From contig JACKEJ010000007.1 of the NCBI GenBank assembly GCA_020633055.1, forward strand, positions 734,963 to 798,962: 64,000 nt of DNA, read 5' to 3'. A program made the position numbers and the translations under genes. This DNA is from Sandaracinaceae bacterium (GTDB lineage Bacteria > Myxococcota_A > Polyangia > Polyangiales > Houyiibacteriaceae). Within the stretch, counting starts at the first letter, position 1. The number at the start of each line of letters is the position of its first letter. Positions 46,391 to 56,340 of the stretch are shown piece after piece. Under the pieces are notes generated by a model, which worked only from the letters and a program-made list of their open reading frames with translations, ran no database searches and had not been told where the DNA came from.

Positions 46391-46992
46391 GCGAGCGGAT
46401 CCCTGAGCAAGCCGTCTGGGTCTACGAGAACACACATCGTGGCGAGCGCCAGTGGGACATCTGGAGCCGGCTGCTCAAGGACCGCATCGTGTTCCTGGGG
46501 ACCGAGGTGAACGACACGGTCGCGAACCTCATCATCGCCCAGATGCTCTTCCTGGAGAGCGAAGATCCCGACAAGGAGATCACGCTCTACGTGAACAGCC
46601 CCGGCGGCAGCATCACGGCCGGCATGGCCATCTACGACACCATGCAGTACGTGCGCTGCCCCGTGGCCACGGTGTGCCTGGGTCAAGCGGCGTCGATGGG
46701 CGCGTGGTTGCTGGCGGCGGGTGAGCCCGGTCTGCGGCGCGCGCTGCCCAACAGCCGCGTGATGATCCACCAGCCCCTCGGCGGCTTCCGCGGCCAGGCC
46801 ACGGACATCGAGATCCACGCGCGGCAGATCCTGCAGCTGAAGCACCAAATGACCGAGATCCTCGCGCACCACACGGGCAAGAGCTTCGAGGTCATCCGCG
46901 AGGACACCGAGCGCGACCGCTACCTGTCGGCGGAAGAGGCCAAGGCGTACGGTCTGATCGACCACGTCATCGCCCCGAGGAAGACCCCCTGA
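46387..46992 (+). CDS. clpP: ATP-dependent Clp protease proteolytic subunit
   Basis: 201 residues. The catalytic triad blocks are intact: GQAASMGAWLLAAGE (nucleophile Ser near 99), VMIHQPLGGFRGQATD (His), and a downstream Asp in EDTERDRYLS. The protein forms a tetradecameric barrel that degrades substrates fed by ClpX. It is coupled to tig by a 4-bp overlap. A hairpin follows, and clpX has its own promoter, so clpP and clpX may be separately controlled. Confidence 0.96.
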   Translation: MSERIPEQAVWVYENTHRGERQWDIWSRLLKDRIVFLGTEVNDTVANLIIAQMLFLESEDPDKEITLYVNSPGGSITAGMAIYDTMQYVRCPVATVCLGQAASMGAWLLAAGEPGLRRALPNSRVMIHQPLGGFRGQATDIEIHARQILQLKHQMTEILAHHTGKSFEVIREDTERDRYLSAEEAKAYGLIDHVIAPRKTP

Positions 46993-47019
46993 GGCGCGCA
47001 CGAGCGGGTTCGGACGAGG

Positions 47020-47043
47020 CTCTTCGCGCGGCTGCGCGAGGGG
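47020..47043. terminator. hairpin in the clpP-clpX gap
   Basis: CTCTTCGCGC (47020-47029), GGCT loop, GCGCGAGGGG (47034-47043), with two G-U pairs. No T-tract. Confidence 0.4.
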
Positions 47044-47078
47044 TCTCTGCGGCCCGTGGTGGCGCCCTCGACGCGCTC

Positions 47079-47107
47079 TCGACATGGGGTCCGCGCAGCA
47101 CTAGACT
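47079..47107 (+). promoter_or_regulatory. clpX promoter
   Basis: TCGACA (47079-47084, 5 of 6), exactly 17 bp, TAGACT (47102-47107). The leader is about 62 nt, with GTGAGG as a ribosome-binding site 6 nt before the GTG at 47176. Confidence 0.55.
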
Positions 47108-47175
47108 CGACACGACGGGAACCATTCCCCTAAACCCTCGGACAGCCAACGGCGCTAACGAAAAGTGAGGACTGG

Positions 47176-48426
<1,251 letters not shown>

Positions 48427-48441
48427 CCGTCGTCCCCATGA

Positions 48442-48459
48442 GGGCCCCCGAGCGGGCCC
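48442..48459. terminator. short GC hairpin between clpX and lon
   Basis: GGGCCC, CCGAGC loop, GGGCCC. It is small and lacks a T-tract, so it may only slow polymerase or mark an RNA end. Confidence 0.3.
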
Positions 48460-48479
48460 CACAACACGGGTAGGCCTCC

Positions 48480-51176
48480 ATGTTTTTCCACAAGAACAAC
48501 GACGACGAGCGGCAGCCCCAGGGTCAAGGGACCGGCGGCCCGCGCGTCGTTCCGCTGCTCCCGCTGCGCGACATCGTCGTCTTCCCGCACATGGTGGTCA
48601 CGCTCTTCGTCGGGCGTGAGAAGTCCATCAACGCCCTCGAAGAGGCCATGGGGCACGAGAAGGAGATCCTCCTCGCGTCCCAGCGCAAGGCCAAGACCAA
48701 CGACCCGGCCCCGGAGGACATCTACGAGGTCGGGACGGTGGGCGTCATCATCCAGCTGCTGCGCCTGCCCGACGGAACGGTGAAGGTGCTGGTGGAGGGC
48801 AAGCGGCGGGCGCGCATCGAGCGCTTCGTGCCCAACGAGGAGTTCCTGCTGTGCGAGGTGGGGCTCATCGAAGAGCCCGCCGTGGACCCGGTCGCGGTCG
48901 AGGCCCTCGTGCGCTCCGTGCAGCGCACGTTCGAGCACTACGTCAAGCTCAACAAGCGCATCACGCCCGAGACGGTGGTCACCGTGCAGACCATCGACGA
49001 CGCGTCGCAGCTGGCCGACACCATCGTCGGGCACCTGCAGAGCATCAAGCTGGCCGACCGCCAGGAGATGCTGGAGACCAGCGACCCGCTCAAGCGCCTC
49101 GAGCGCCTCTACGAGCTGATGAACGCGGAGATCGAGATCCTCCAGGTGGAGAAGAAGATCCGGACGCGCGTCAAGAAGCAGATGGAGAAGAGCCAGAAGG
49201 AGTACTACCTCAACGAGCAGATGCAGGCCATTCAGAAGGAGCTCGGCGAGAAGGACGAGTTCAAGAGCGAGATTCAAGAGATTGAAGAGCGCCTGAAGAC
49301 CAAGAAGCTCACGAAGGAAGCCCTCACCCGCGTCAAGAAGGAGCTGAAGAAGCTCAAGATGATGCAGCCGATGAGCGCCGAAGCCACGGTGGTGCGCAAC
49401 TACATCGACTGGATCCTGGCGCTGCCCTGGTTCGAGCGGTCCGAGGAGAACTACGACATCGCGCACGCCGAGCGCATCCTCGACGAGGACCACTACGGCC
49501 TGCAGAAGCCCAAGGAGCGCATCCTCGAGTACCTCGCCGTGCAGGCGCTGGTGCAGAAGCTCAAGGGGCCCGTGCTGTGCCTGGTGGGCCCTCCCGGCGT
49601 GGGCAAGACCTCGCTCGCGCGCTCCATCGCGCGCTCCACGGGGCGTGAGTTCACGCGCCTGTCGCTGGGCGGCGTGCGCGACGAGGCGGAGATCCGCGGT
49701 CACCGGCGCACGTACATCGGCGCCCTGCCCGGCCGGCTCATTCAGTCGCTGCGCAAGGTGGGCACCAACAACCCCGTGTTCCTGCTGGATGAAATCGACA
49801 AGATGTCGAGCGACTTCCGGGGCGACCCGGCCTCGGCGCTGCTCGAGGTGTTGGACCCCGAGCAGAACAGCACGTTCAACGACCACTTCCTGGACCTCGA
49901 CTACGACCTCAGCGACGTGATGTTCATCACCACGGCCAACTCGCTGAGCGGCATCCCGCTGCCCCTGCGGGACCGCATGGAGATCCTGGAGCTGAGCGGC
50001 TACACGGAGTTCGAGAAGCTCAACATCGCGGTGCGCTACCTGGTGCCGCGTCAGCTCGAGGCCGCGGGCCTGGGCGACGTGGACGTGGAGATCACCGAGA
50101 ACGCCATCCGCACGGTCATCCACCACTACACGCGTGAGAGCGGCGTGCGCAACCTGGAGCGCGAGCTGGGCAGCATCTGCCGCAAGATCGCGCGGCAGGT
50201 GCTGAAGGACCGGCAGGCGCAGGAGGCGGCCAAGTCCGACGACGCACAGGGCGCGGTGGACTCGGAGGCGCCGACGGGCATGCAGGCCGCCGTGCCGCAG
50301 CCTGCGCACGCCCCGGCCGACGCCGAGACCAGCGACAACGATGCGCGTGAGGCGGACGCCGACAAGGGCGCGCAGGGCGCAGCCGCCACCGACGAGCACG
50401 AGGGCCGCACCGAGGCGCAGTACCGCGTGGTGGCCCGGCAGGTGCCGCGCTACCTGGGCGTGCCCAAGTTCACGGGCGACAAGACCTCCGACAAGGACCT
50501 CATCGGCCTGACCAACGGCCTGTCGGTCAGCAGCTACGGCGGCAACGTGCTCGAGTGCGAGGCGGCCGTGGTGCCCGGCAAGGGCAAGCTGGTCATCACC
50601 GGCCTGCTCGAGAAGGGCATGCAGGAGTCCGCGCAGGCCGCCATGAGCTACATCCGCTCGCGGCAGAAGCTGCTGGGCCTGGACGAGGAGTTCCACACCA
50701 ACCTCGACTTCCACGTGCACTTCCCGGAGTTCATCCAGAAGGACGGGCCGAGCGCGGGCATCACGATGGCCACCAGCCTGGCCAGCGCGCTGCTCAAGAT
50801 CCCCGTGCGCCGCAACGTGGCCATGACGGGCGAGATCACGCTGCGCGGGCGCGTCATGCCCATCGGCGGGCTCAAGGAGAAGATGCTGGCGGCCCACCGC
50901 GCCGGCATCGACACCATCCTGATCCCCGCCGAGAACCGCAAGGACCTGGGCGAGATCCCCCGCCGCGTGCTCAACGCCATGCGCGTGGTGCTGGTGGAGC
51001 ACATGGACGAGGTGCTGCGCGAGGCGCTCCTGCTGCACGACCCGGACGCCATCTTCGGGCACAACCGCGTGCGGCCCCTCGAGTACCGCAACGGCAAGCT
51101 GCTGGGCCCGGACGACGACGCCCCAGCGCCAGGCACCCCGGTGCCCAACGTGTCGCCCCCCGGCGCGCAGCAATAG
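48480..51176 (+). CDS. lon: Lon protease with acidic linker insertion
   Basis: 898 residues, about 100 longer than most Lon proteins. The N-terminal substrate domain (PLLPLRDIVVFPHMVVTLFVGR) and coiled coil are normal; the ATPase has GPPGVGKTSLARSIA near 370 and FLLDEIDKMSSDFRGDPASA. Between ATPase and protease lies an Ala/Asp/Glu-rich insert (about 578-646). The Ser-Lys dyad is intact (KDGPSAGITMA near 756; GGLKEKMLAAHRAG near 799). It degrades misfolded and regulatory proteins in the cytosol. A tRNA gene follows after 86 bp. Confidence 0.96.
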   Translation: MFFHKNNDDERQPQGQGTGGPRVVPLLPLRDIVVFPHMVVTLFVGREKSINALEEAMGHEKEILLASQRKAKTNDPAPEDIYEVGTVGVIIQLLRLPDGTVKVLVEGKRRARIERFVPNEEFLLCEVGLIEEPAVDPVAVEALVRSVQRTFEHYVKLNKRITPETVVTVQTIDDASQLADTIVGHLQSIKLADRQEMLETSDPLKRLERLYELMNAEIEILQVEKKIRTRVKKQMEKSQKEYYLNEQMQAIQKELGEKDEFKSEIQEIEERLKTKKLTKEALTRVKKELKKLKMMQPMSAEATVVRNYIDWILALPWFERSEENYDIAHAERILDEDHYGLQKPKERILEYLAVQALVQKLKGPVLCLVGPPGVGKTSLARSIARSTGREFTRLSLGGVRDEAEIRGHRRTYIGALPGRLIQSLRKVGTNNPVFLLDEIDKMSSDFRGDPASALLEVLDPEQNSTFNDHFLDLDYDLSDVMFITTANSLSGIPLPLRDRMEILELSGYTEFEKLNIAVRYLVPRQLEAAGLGDVDVEITENAIRTVIHHYTRESGVRNLERELGSICRKIARQVLKDRQAQEAAKSDDAQGAVDSEAPTGMQAAVPQPAHAPADAETSDNDAREADADKGAQGAAATDEHEGRTEAQYRVVARQVPRYLGVPKFTGDKTSDKDLIGLTNGLSVSSYGGNVLECEAAVVPGKGKLVITGLLEKGMQESAQAAMSYIRSRQKLLGLDEEFHTNLDFHVHFPEFIQKDGPSAGITMATSLASALLKIPVRRNVAMTGEITLRGRVMPIGGLKEKMLAAHRAGIDTILIPAENRKDLGEIPRRVLNAMRVVLVEHMDEVLREALLLHDPDAIFGHNRVRPLEYRNGKLLGPDDDAPAPGTPVPNVSPPGAQQ

Positions 51177-51262
51177 ACGTCAGCAGCCGTCGGGGGCCGC
51201 CCACGTGGCGAAGCCCCTGGCGCAATCCCCTTCGAGGCCTCATACAGGGGCCTTCAAGACCC

Positions 51263-51335
51263 GCGGGCTTAGCTCAGTTGGTAGAGCATCGCCCTTACAA
51301 GGCGAGGGTCTTCGGTTCGAGCCCGGAAGCCCGTA
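51263..51335 (+). tRNA. tRNA-Val (anticodon UAC)
   Basis: A full cloverleaf: acceptor GCGGGCT/AGCCCGT with a terminal G-U, D stem GCTC/GAGC, anticodon stem TCGCC/GGCGA with loop CTTACAA (anticodon TAC), and T stem TTCGG/CCGGA with the TTCGAGC loop. The discriminator A is at 51335. CCA is not encoded. Confidence 0.96.
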
Positions 51336-51342
51336 CCCCTGG

Positions 51343-51377
51343 AGCCCCCTGAATCATGATGGATTCAGGGGGCTTCG
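51343..51377 (+). terminator. strong rho-independent-type terminator after tRNA-Val
   Basis: A perfect 13-bp stem, AGCCCCCTGAATC (51343-51355) with GATTCAGGGGGCT (51362-51374), around a 6-nt loop. It is followed by a short TCGCTTT run. Confidence 0.75.
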
Positions 51378-51490
51378 CTTTGGGGCGGCTGTTCCATCCG
51401 CCCCGCTGGACGCAAGGGCTTCATCAGCCCCCACACTGCGCCGACTACGTCGGCTTGAGTGCCCGCGTCAGAACGTGAGAGGTTCCGCGG

Positions 51491-51706
51491 ATGTCCCAGC
51501 GGAAGAGCATCAAGTGGTCGGGTGTGGCATTGACGGTGGAAGAGGGTGAGATGGGCACGTTCGTCGTGCGTCGACCAGGTTCGGAGGACGCTGCCGTGTT
51601 CGACCACAGCGCGTACGAGTGGACGTCGCAACCCGGGTGGCTACAGAAACTCCGGGGCTTCGATTCGGACGCCTTCAAGGAGGAGCTCCTCATGACCATG
51701 TTCTAG
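51491..51706 (+). CDS. Small hypothetical protein (71 residues)
   Basis: The ATG has GAGAGG about 9 nt upstream. The sequence is mixed, not low complexity, with an amphipathic start (MSQRKSIKWSGVALTVEE) and an acidic-aromatic end (FKEELLMTMF). No motif or membrane segment is seen. I cannot name a family. It lies alone between the tRNA terminator and the next lipoprotein-like gene. Confidence 0.5.
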   Translation: MSQRKSIKWSGVALTVEEGEMGTFVVRRPGSEDAAVFDHSAYEWTSQPGWLQKLRGFDSDAFKEELLMTMF

Positions 51707-51823
51707 TGTCCGCCCCGGTCCGGAGGGGCATCGGCAACGCCAAACCAGCGAAGCCAATGCCTCAGCGGGCGTCTTGGCCGTGGGCCCCTTCCATCTCGTA
51801 CCTCGGACCTCTACGCTCAGAGC

Positions 51824-52423
51824 ATGAAGAGGAGCCTGCCGATCCAGACGCCCTGCCCCTACGGCGAGTCGTGGAGCGACATGGCAGAAGAGGATGGCGG
51901 GCGCCGCTGCCAAAGGTGCGACGAGCACCTGGTGGACATCTCGCTCCTCACGTGGAGCCAGGCGAAGCAGCTGAAGAAGCTCTCCGCGAAAGTGGGTGGG
52001 CTGTGCGCGAGCGTGCGACGGGACGAGCGGGGCGCTCCCATCTACGCGCGCACCAAGACGCGCCGCTTGGTGGTCGCGGCCGGCACCGTCTTGAGCGTCT
52101 CCCTCGCCGCCTGTGGGGAGCCCGGAACTCCTACGGCCGGGCCCGCCATGGAGGGGCGCTCTCCGCCCGGGTCGGCGACGCCGGAACCACCGACAGCGGT
52201 CCCCGACGACATGGTCCGCGTGGAGGATGCCGATGGGGATGCCGACGACGAACAGACGCAGGCAGACGACCTGGCCGTGTCCCCCTCCGAGGCGATGGAT
52301 GACGCCGGGGTCGAAGAGCACGTGGAGCCGGTCGCGACAGAGCCCTCCTCGAGGAGGAGGCGCACCCGACGCGCGAACCGTGATCGGTACGATGACGACC
52401 CACTGGTCGGACTGGCCTTCTGA
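51824..52423 (+). CDS. Cys-rich cytosolic domain plus membrane segment, hypothetical
   Basis: 199 residues. The N-terminus has a CxxGxxWxxM...CQRC arrangement (CPYGESWSDM, RRCQRCDEHLVDISLLT) that looks like a short zinc-binding domain seen in other uncharacterised Myxococcota proteins. A basic stretch and one membrane segment with a lipobox-like end (AGTVLSVSLAAC) follow, then an acidic tail rich in Asp, Glu and Pro. The lipobox comes about 95 residues in, so a normal lipoprotein signal is doubtful; a membrane anchor is likelier. The function is unknown. Confidence 0.65.
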   Translation: MKRSLPIQTPCPYGESWSDMAEEDGGRRCQRCDEHLVDISLLTWSQAKQLKKLSAKVGGLCASVRRDERGAPIYARTKTRRLVVAAGTVLSVSLAACGEPGTPTAGPAMEGRSPPGSATPEPPTAVPDDMVRVEDADGDADDEQTQADDLAVSPSEAMDDAGVEEHVEPVATEPSSRRRRTRRANRDRYDDDPLVGLAF

Positions 52424-52526
52424 GCCACAACGGGTCAGGTTCACGCTCGAAGCGCGTATCGTGGTGCGTGATCCACCGCATTTCGGAGCCACTGGACGAG
52501 TCCCGGGACGCAGGCACACTCCGCCC

Positions 52527-53075
52527 ATGACCGACATGCTCGAGGCCCCTCGCGCCGCGCGACGCCTCACTGACGACGACGACTTCGCGGCGCTGACCGA
52601 GCTCATCCACCTGGCCTACGCGCCGCTCGCCGCGAAGGGCTTGAACTACTGGGGGAGCCGACAGACCGTGGACGACACGCGCCACCGCTGGGCGCGCGGA
52701 GAGACCTGGGTGGCCGTGCAGGACGGCGCGTACGTGGCCACCGTGACGCTCTACGCCCCCGGCACGGGTCACGGAGGGGGCTGGTACGCGCAGCCCGACG
52801 TCGCCAAGTTCGGTCAGCTGTGTGTGCACCCTCGACTGCAGGGCACGGGCTTGGGGGCGCGCATGCTCAACCTCGTCGAGGACCGTGCCCGGGCTCAGGG
52901 CGCCGCGCACCTCGCCTGCGACACGTCGGAACAGGCTACGGCGCTGATCGCGCTCTACACGCGCCGCGGGTACGTGTTCGTGGAACACATGGACATGCGG
53001 CCGAAGGTCAACTACCGCTCCGTGCTGCTGTCGCTCGACCTGCGCGACTCGAGCACACGCAACGACCACGCCTGA
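52527..53075 (+). CDS. GNAT-family N-acetyltransferase
   Basis: 182 residues from the ATG at 52527. The acetyl-CoA site is clear: FGQLCVHPRLQGTGLGARML (motif A, Q/RxxGxG/A), with ATALIALYTRRGYVFVE as motif B. The substrate cannot be told from sequence; small-molecule or antibiotic acetylation is possible. Longer in-frame codons upstream overlap the previous gene and have shadow composition. It converges with the next gene. Confidence 0.88.
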   Translation: MTDMLEAPRAARRLTDDDDFAALTELIHLAYAPLAAKGLNYWGSRQTVDDTRHRWARGETWVAVQDGAYVATVTLYAPGTGHGGGWYAQPDVAKFGQLCVHPRLQGTGLGARMLNLVEDRARAQGAAHLACDTSEQATALIALYTRRGYVFVEHMDMRPKVNYRSVLLSLDLRDSSTRNDHA

Positions 53076-53099
53076 GGCGGGCAACACTGCGCACCGGCC

Positions 53100-53645
53100 T
53101 CACACGTCGCGCAGGAAGTCCGGCAGGTGCTCCTTCATCTCGCGCACGGCCGCGGCCAGCGTGTCGGCGCTCATGTCCCGTGTGACGGTCCAGCAGCGTG
53201 TGCCCTCGCCGCCCTCCCCCACGTGCACCTGCGCGGTGCGGTCCACGTGCAGCACCAGGCTCGGCAGCTGCGCGTCCTCCAGCGCGGCCCGTAGCGCCTC
53301 GGCGGAGAGCGCAGCCACGTCGCCGAAGCCCGCCCGCAGGCGCCGACGGACCGCCGCTTGGTCCACCGCGGCCCGTGCCTCGGCCAACGCAGCCATCGCG
53401 CGGTCCAGCGCAGCGTGAACGGCGGCCAGGTGCTCGTGGTCCCCGCGCGCGCTCTCGGCGGCGTCCGCAGCCGCCAACACCGCCGTCCCGTGCACGTCGC
53501 CTTCCGCGAACAGCGGCAGCGCGTGCGCCTTGGCCGCCGCCACGTTCGCGGCGGAGCGCGAAAGGCACGCATCGAAGTCGTGCACGTCGGGGCGCGGGTG
53601 GAGAGGGTCCCGCGCGGGGGCGACCGGAGTGCTCGGAGCAGTCAT
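53100..53645 (-). CDS. Hypothetical Ala-rich helical protein
   Basis: 181 residues from the ATG at 53645. The middle is a run of Ala-rich helices (AAVHAALDRAMAALAEARAAVDQAAVR) and the C-terminus has a beta-type block (LVLHVDRTAQVHVGEGGEGTRCW) with one Cys, ending in an amphipathic helix (VREMKEHLPDFLRD). I do not recognise the family. It is 36 bp downstream of the DUF2804 gene on the same strand and may be co-transcribed. Confidence 0.55.
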   Translation of the reverse strand: MTAPSTPVAPARDPLHPRPDVHDFDACLSRSAANVAAAKAHALPLFAEGDVHGTAVLAAADAAESARGDHEHLAAVHAALDRAMAALAEARAAVDQAAVRRRLRAGFGDVAALSAEALRAALEDAQLPSLVLHVDRTAQVHVGEGGEGTRCWTVTRDMSADTLAAAVREMKEHLPDFLRDV

Positions 53646-53681
53646 CGACCCTGAGCCTACCGCGTGCACACGCACCCCGCG

Positions 53682-54689
53682 CTACCAGCGGTTGTCCGCC
53701 TGCTCGGCCCAGCCCACCAGCCCGTCCACCGAGTGCCGCACGCCGAGCGTGTCGCTGACCCAGCCGCGCCAGTGCCCGAAGGCCTGGTGCACGTCCGACC
53801 CGAGCGGGCCCAGGTCCACGCCCGCGTGCCGCACGTGGAAGGGCGTGAGCGTCACGTCCAGGCGCTCGCCCTGCGCGCGCCACGGCCGGTCCCAGTGCGT
53901 GGTGTCGTAGGTGAAGTCCACCTCGTCGGGCAGGTAATGCATGACGCCGTCCACGAACAGCGCGTTCTCCGTGGCGCCCGTGCCCGCCGTCCACTTGGCA
54001 CCCAGCTGTAGCCCAGTGCGCCTGCCCTCCACCACGCCGCTGCCGACGGCCCAGTTCCACACGATGGCGTGCGGCCAGCGCCCGCGCCCGCGGTCCAGCA
54101 CGGCCCACGACTCCCCCGCCGGGATCGCGTACGACACCCCGTCCACCCAGATCACGCCCGATACGGGGCACGCGGGCGCCTTGAGCGTGTACTGGAACAG
54201 GCCCTCGCCGAAGGGCACCACCACGCCCAGCGCGTCGCCGGCGGACTCCACGAACGCGTTCAACGACACACGTGGCACCCGCACGTGCAAGCGCGTCCCC
54301 GCCGGACGGCCAGGGCGTGCGTGCTCGCCGGTGAAACGGAACGAGCTGTACGGCCCCCGCCCCGTGGCCTCGAACGGCGGCAGCCCGTCGGGCAAGCGCA
54401 CGCCCAGCCCCATGGGCGCCGCGAACGGGATGGAGCGCTCGCGCCCAGTCGCCCGGTCGAGCAAGAAGACTTCCTGCAGGCTGAGCACGTCAAGGTCCGC
54501 CAGGGTGAGCCCGATGACGTGCGTGGGCGTGATGATGCCCCAGTACTCCCAGCGCTTGGTGCGCCCGAAGCCGCGCAGGTTGGCGCGGTGCAGCTGCCGG
54601 CGCGAGTGCCCGCGCGCAGCAGGGTTCAGGCGCCCATCGGGCAGACACAGGTCGACCTCGTCGCGCAGCTCGGGGTTGCCGTTCGTCAC
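53682..54689 (-). CDS. DUF2804 family protein
   Basis: 335 residues. The chain is beta-rich with repeated aromatic-Gly patterns (YWGIITPTHVIGLTLADLDVLSL, YSSFRFTGEH, GVIWVDGVSYAIPAGESWAVLDRGRGRWPH) that fit the DUF2804 family, whose members are thought to be lipocalin-like. WNWAVGSGV and DEVDFTYD are further family-like blocks. No signal peptide is seen. The function is unknown. Confidence 0.8.
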   Translation of the reverse strand: MTNGNPELRDEVDLCLPDGRLNPAARGHSRRQLHRANLRGFGRTKRWEYWGIITPTHVIGLTLADLDVLSLQEVFLLDRATGRERSIPFAAPMGLGVRLPDGLPPFEATGRGPYSSFRFTGEHARPGRPAGTRLHVRVPRVSLNAFVESAGDALGVVVPFGEGLFQYTLKAPACPVSGVIWVDGVSYAIPAGESWAVLDRGRGRWPHAIVWNWAVGSGVVEGRRTGLQLGAKWTAGTGATENALFVDGVMHYLPDEVDFTYDTTHWDRPWRAQGERLDVTLTPFHVRHAGVDLGPLGSDVHQAFGHWRGWVSDTLGVRHSVDGLVGWAEQADNRW

Positions 54690-54720
54690 CCGCGCAGCGT
54701 CGGCCGACGGCGCCCGTGAG

Positions 54721-55149
54721 TCAATTCAGCTCTTCGACCCAGACGCACTCACGGGCGGCGGCGCGCGGCGCACCGAGCTTGGGCGGGATGCCCACCAGCG
54801 CGGCCGCCAGGCGGTCGGCCGTCAACTCGCTGTCGTGGAAGAACTGGATGGCCATGCCCGCCTTGTGATCCTCGTGCTTGCGCCGCTGCATCTGCACACG
54901 GCACACGCGGCCAAAGAGGAACAGCGGCTCACGGGCGGACGGGTCACGCGCGGGCGGCGTCAGCTCGACCACCACCTCCTCGCCCACGTGCAGCGGGTAG
55001 TCGCACGACAGCCACATCCCGTGCGCGCTCAGGTCCAGCACATGGTGCTCGATGGGCACGTCCCAGAAATCCGACACGAGCTGGCACTCGATATCGACCT
55101 GGCGACGGACTTCGGAGCGGGGCGGGAGGACTTCGACGGTCTGCAGCAT
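54721..55149 (-). CDS. PilZ domain protein
   Basis: 142 residues from the ATG at 55149, which has GAGG 7 nt upstream. The c-di-GMP motif is present: RRQVDIECQLVSDFWD (RxxxR-like arginines) and DLSAHGMWL (DxSxxG). It is a single-domain effector, the second PilZ protein in the window. About 180 bp of non-coding DNA separates it from the metallophosphoesterase on the far side; I see nothing clear in that gap. Confidence 0.83.
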   Translation of the reverse strand: MLQTVEVLPPRSEVRRQVDIECQLVSDFWDVPIEHHVLDLSAHGMWLSCDYPLHVGEEVVVELTPPARDPSAREPLFLFGRVCRVQMQRRKHEDHKAGMAIQFFHDSELTADRLAAALVGIPPKLGAPRAAARECVWVEELN

Positions 55150-55329
55150 GAGGCACCTCGGGGCTGGCGTACCTGGACACCGTACCACCTTGTCCTACAT
55201 GCACATACTTTTCGTCACAGTCATTTCTGAAGCTGGCTGCCTGGGGTCGTGGGGCCCATTGGCTGGCGCGCGGTGAGGGCTACGGTCCCCGTTCGGTGCC
55301 CGGGGTTCAGCGCCTCGCGTCCGTGGCCC

Positions 55330-56340
55330 TCAGGTCGCGTTCAGCCGCACCCGCCGACTCGGGTCCAGCTCGTAGCGCTCCCCCGTCCACGCCCCCGGCG
55401 TCGCGAAGGCCTCGTCGCGCCCGATGTCGTAGACCCACACGCCCTCGCGCCCGCGGTAGGTGGCGCTGCCCGCGCTGCACAGGTCCATCCGCACCCCGGG
55501 CTCACGCACGTGGTACAGGTAGTGGACGTGCCCGTGGCACAGCGCCCCGCGCGTGATGACCTTGCACCGCTCCAGCAGGTCGTTGGCGTTGATGAGCCCG
55601 TGGCGCACCGTGTCGGGCCGCCCATCGGCGAGGCGTGGCGCGTAGTGGGTGCCCAGCAGCAGAAAGCGCCCCGCGAGCCGCGAGTGGGTGAAGGCTCGGC
55701 TCAGCGCGTCCAGCTGCCCGTCGGGCACGCGGCCGCTCGAGAAGCGCACGCTCGGGTTGGGGCGAGCGCTGTTGAACGTGACGATGGCCAGGTGCTCGCC
55801 ATAGAGGCGCACCTTGGGCCAGCCGTCGTCGCTCGCCAGCTCGGGCAGGTCGTTGGGCATCAGCGCGCCGAACACCGCCTCGAAGCGCCCGTCCGCGATG
55901 GTGTCGGGCACGTACACGTCGTGGTTGCCGGGGACGGTGACGAAGTCCTCCGTGGCGCCCGCGACGAGCTCCATCATCTGCCGCGCGAAGCGCAGCTCGG
56001 GCCACGTGCCGAGCGCCGTGTAGTCGCCCGTGCAGAGCCCGATGTGCACGCTCTCGCGCTTGATGAGCTCGGGCAGCGCGCTGACCTTGCGCGCCGCCTC
56101 GGCGAAGCGCGCCCGGCGATGCAGCGCCAGGTTCAGGTACCCGATGCCGCGCTTGTTCATGAAGTCGCGGCGCCGCACGCCCACGAAGCCCTGCTCGAGG
56201 TGCACGTCGCTGAAATGCAGCACGCGGTAGCTGTCGCGCACGGGCACCGCGGCCGGGCCCACTGGCGCCCCGCGCGTGGCCGGGTCGCCCTCGAGCGTGC
56301 GACCCGTTGCCCCTTCGCCGTCCGGGTCGCTCAAGGCCAC
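55330..56340 (-). CDS. Calcineurin-like metallophosphoesterase
   Basis: 336 residues. All family blocks are visible: HFSDVHLEQG (DxH), GLCTGDYTAL (GD), VPGNHDVYVP (GNHD), GTHYAPRL (H) and CHGHVHYLY (GHxH). There is no signal peptide, so it acts in the cytosol. The GTG start overlaps the argC stop by about 10 bp, so it is co-transcribed with arginine synthesis; the link is not obvious. The N-terminal 35 residues are low complexity and may be an extension. Confidence 0.88.
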   Translation of the reverse strand: MALSDPDGEGATGRTLEGDPATRGAPVGPAAVPVRDSYRVLHFSDVHLEQGFVGVRRRDFMNKRGIGYLNLALHRRARFAEAARKVSALPELIKRESVHIGLCTGDYTALGTWPELRFARQMMELVAGATEDFVTVPGNHDVYVPDTIADGRFEAVFGALMPNDLPELASDDGWPKVRLYGEHLAIVTFNSARPNPSVRFSSGRVPDGQLDALSRAFTHSRLAGRFLLLGTHYAPRLADGRPDTVRHGLINANDLLERCKVITRGALCHGHVHYLYHVREPGVRMDLCSAGSATYRGREGVWVYDIGRDEAFATPGAWTGERYELDPSRRVRLNAT

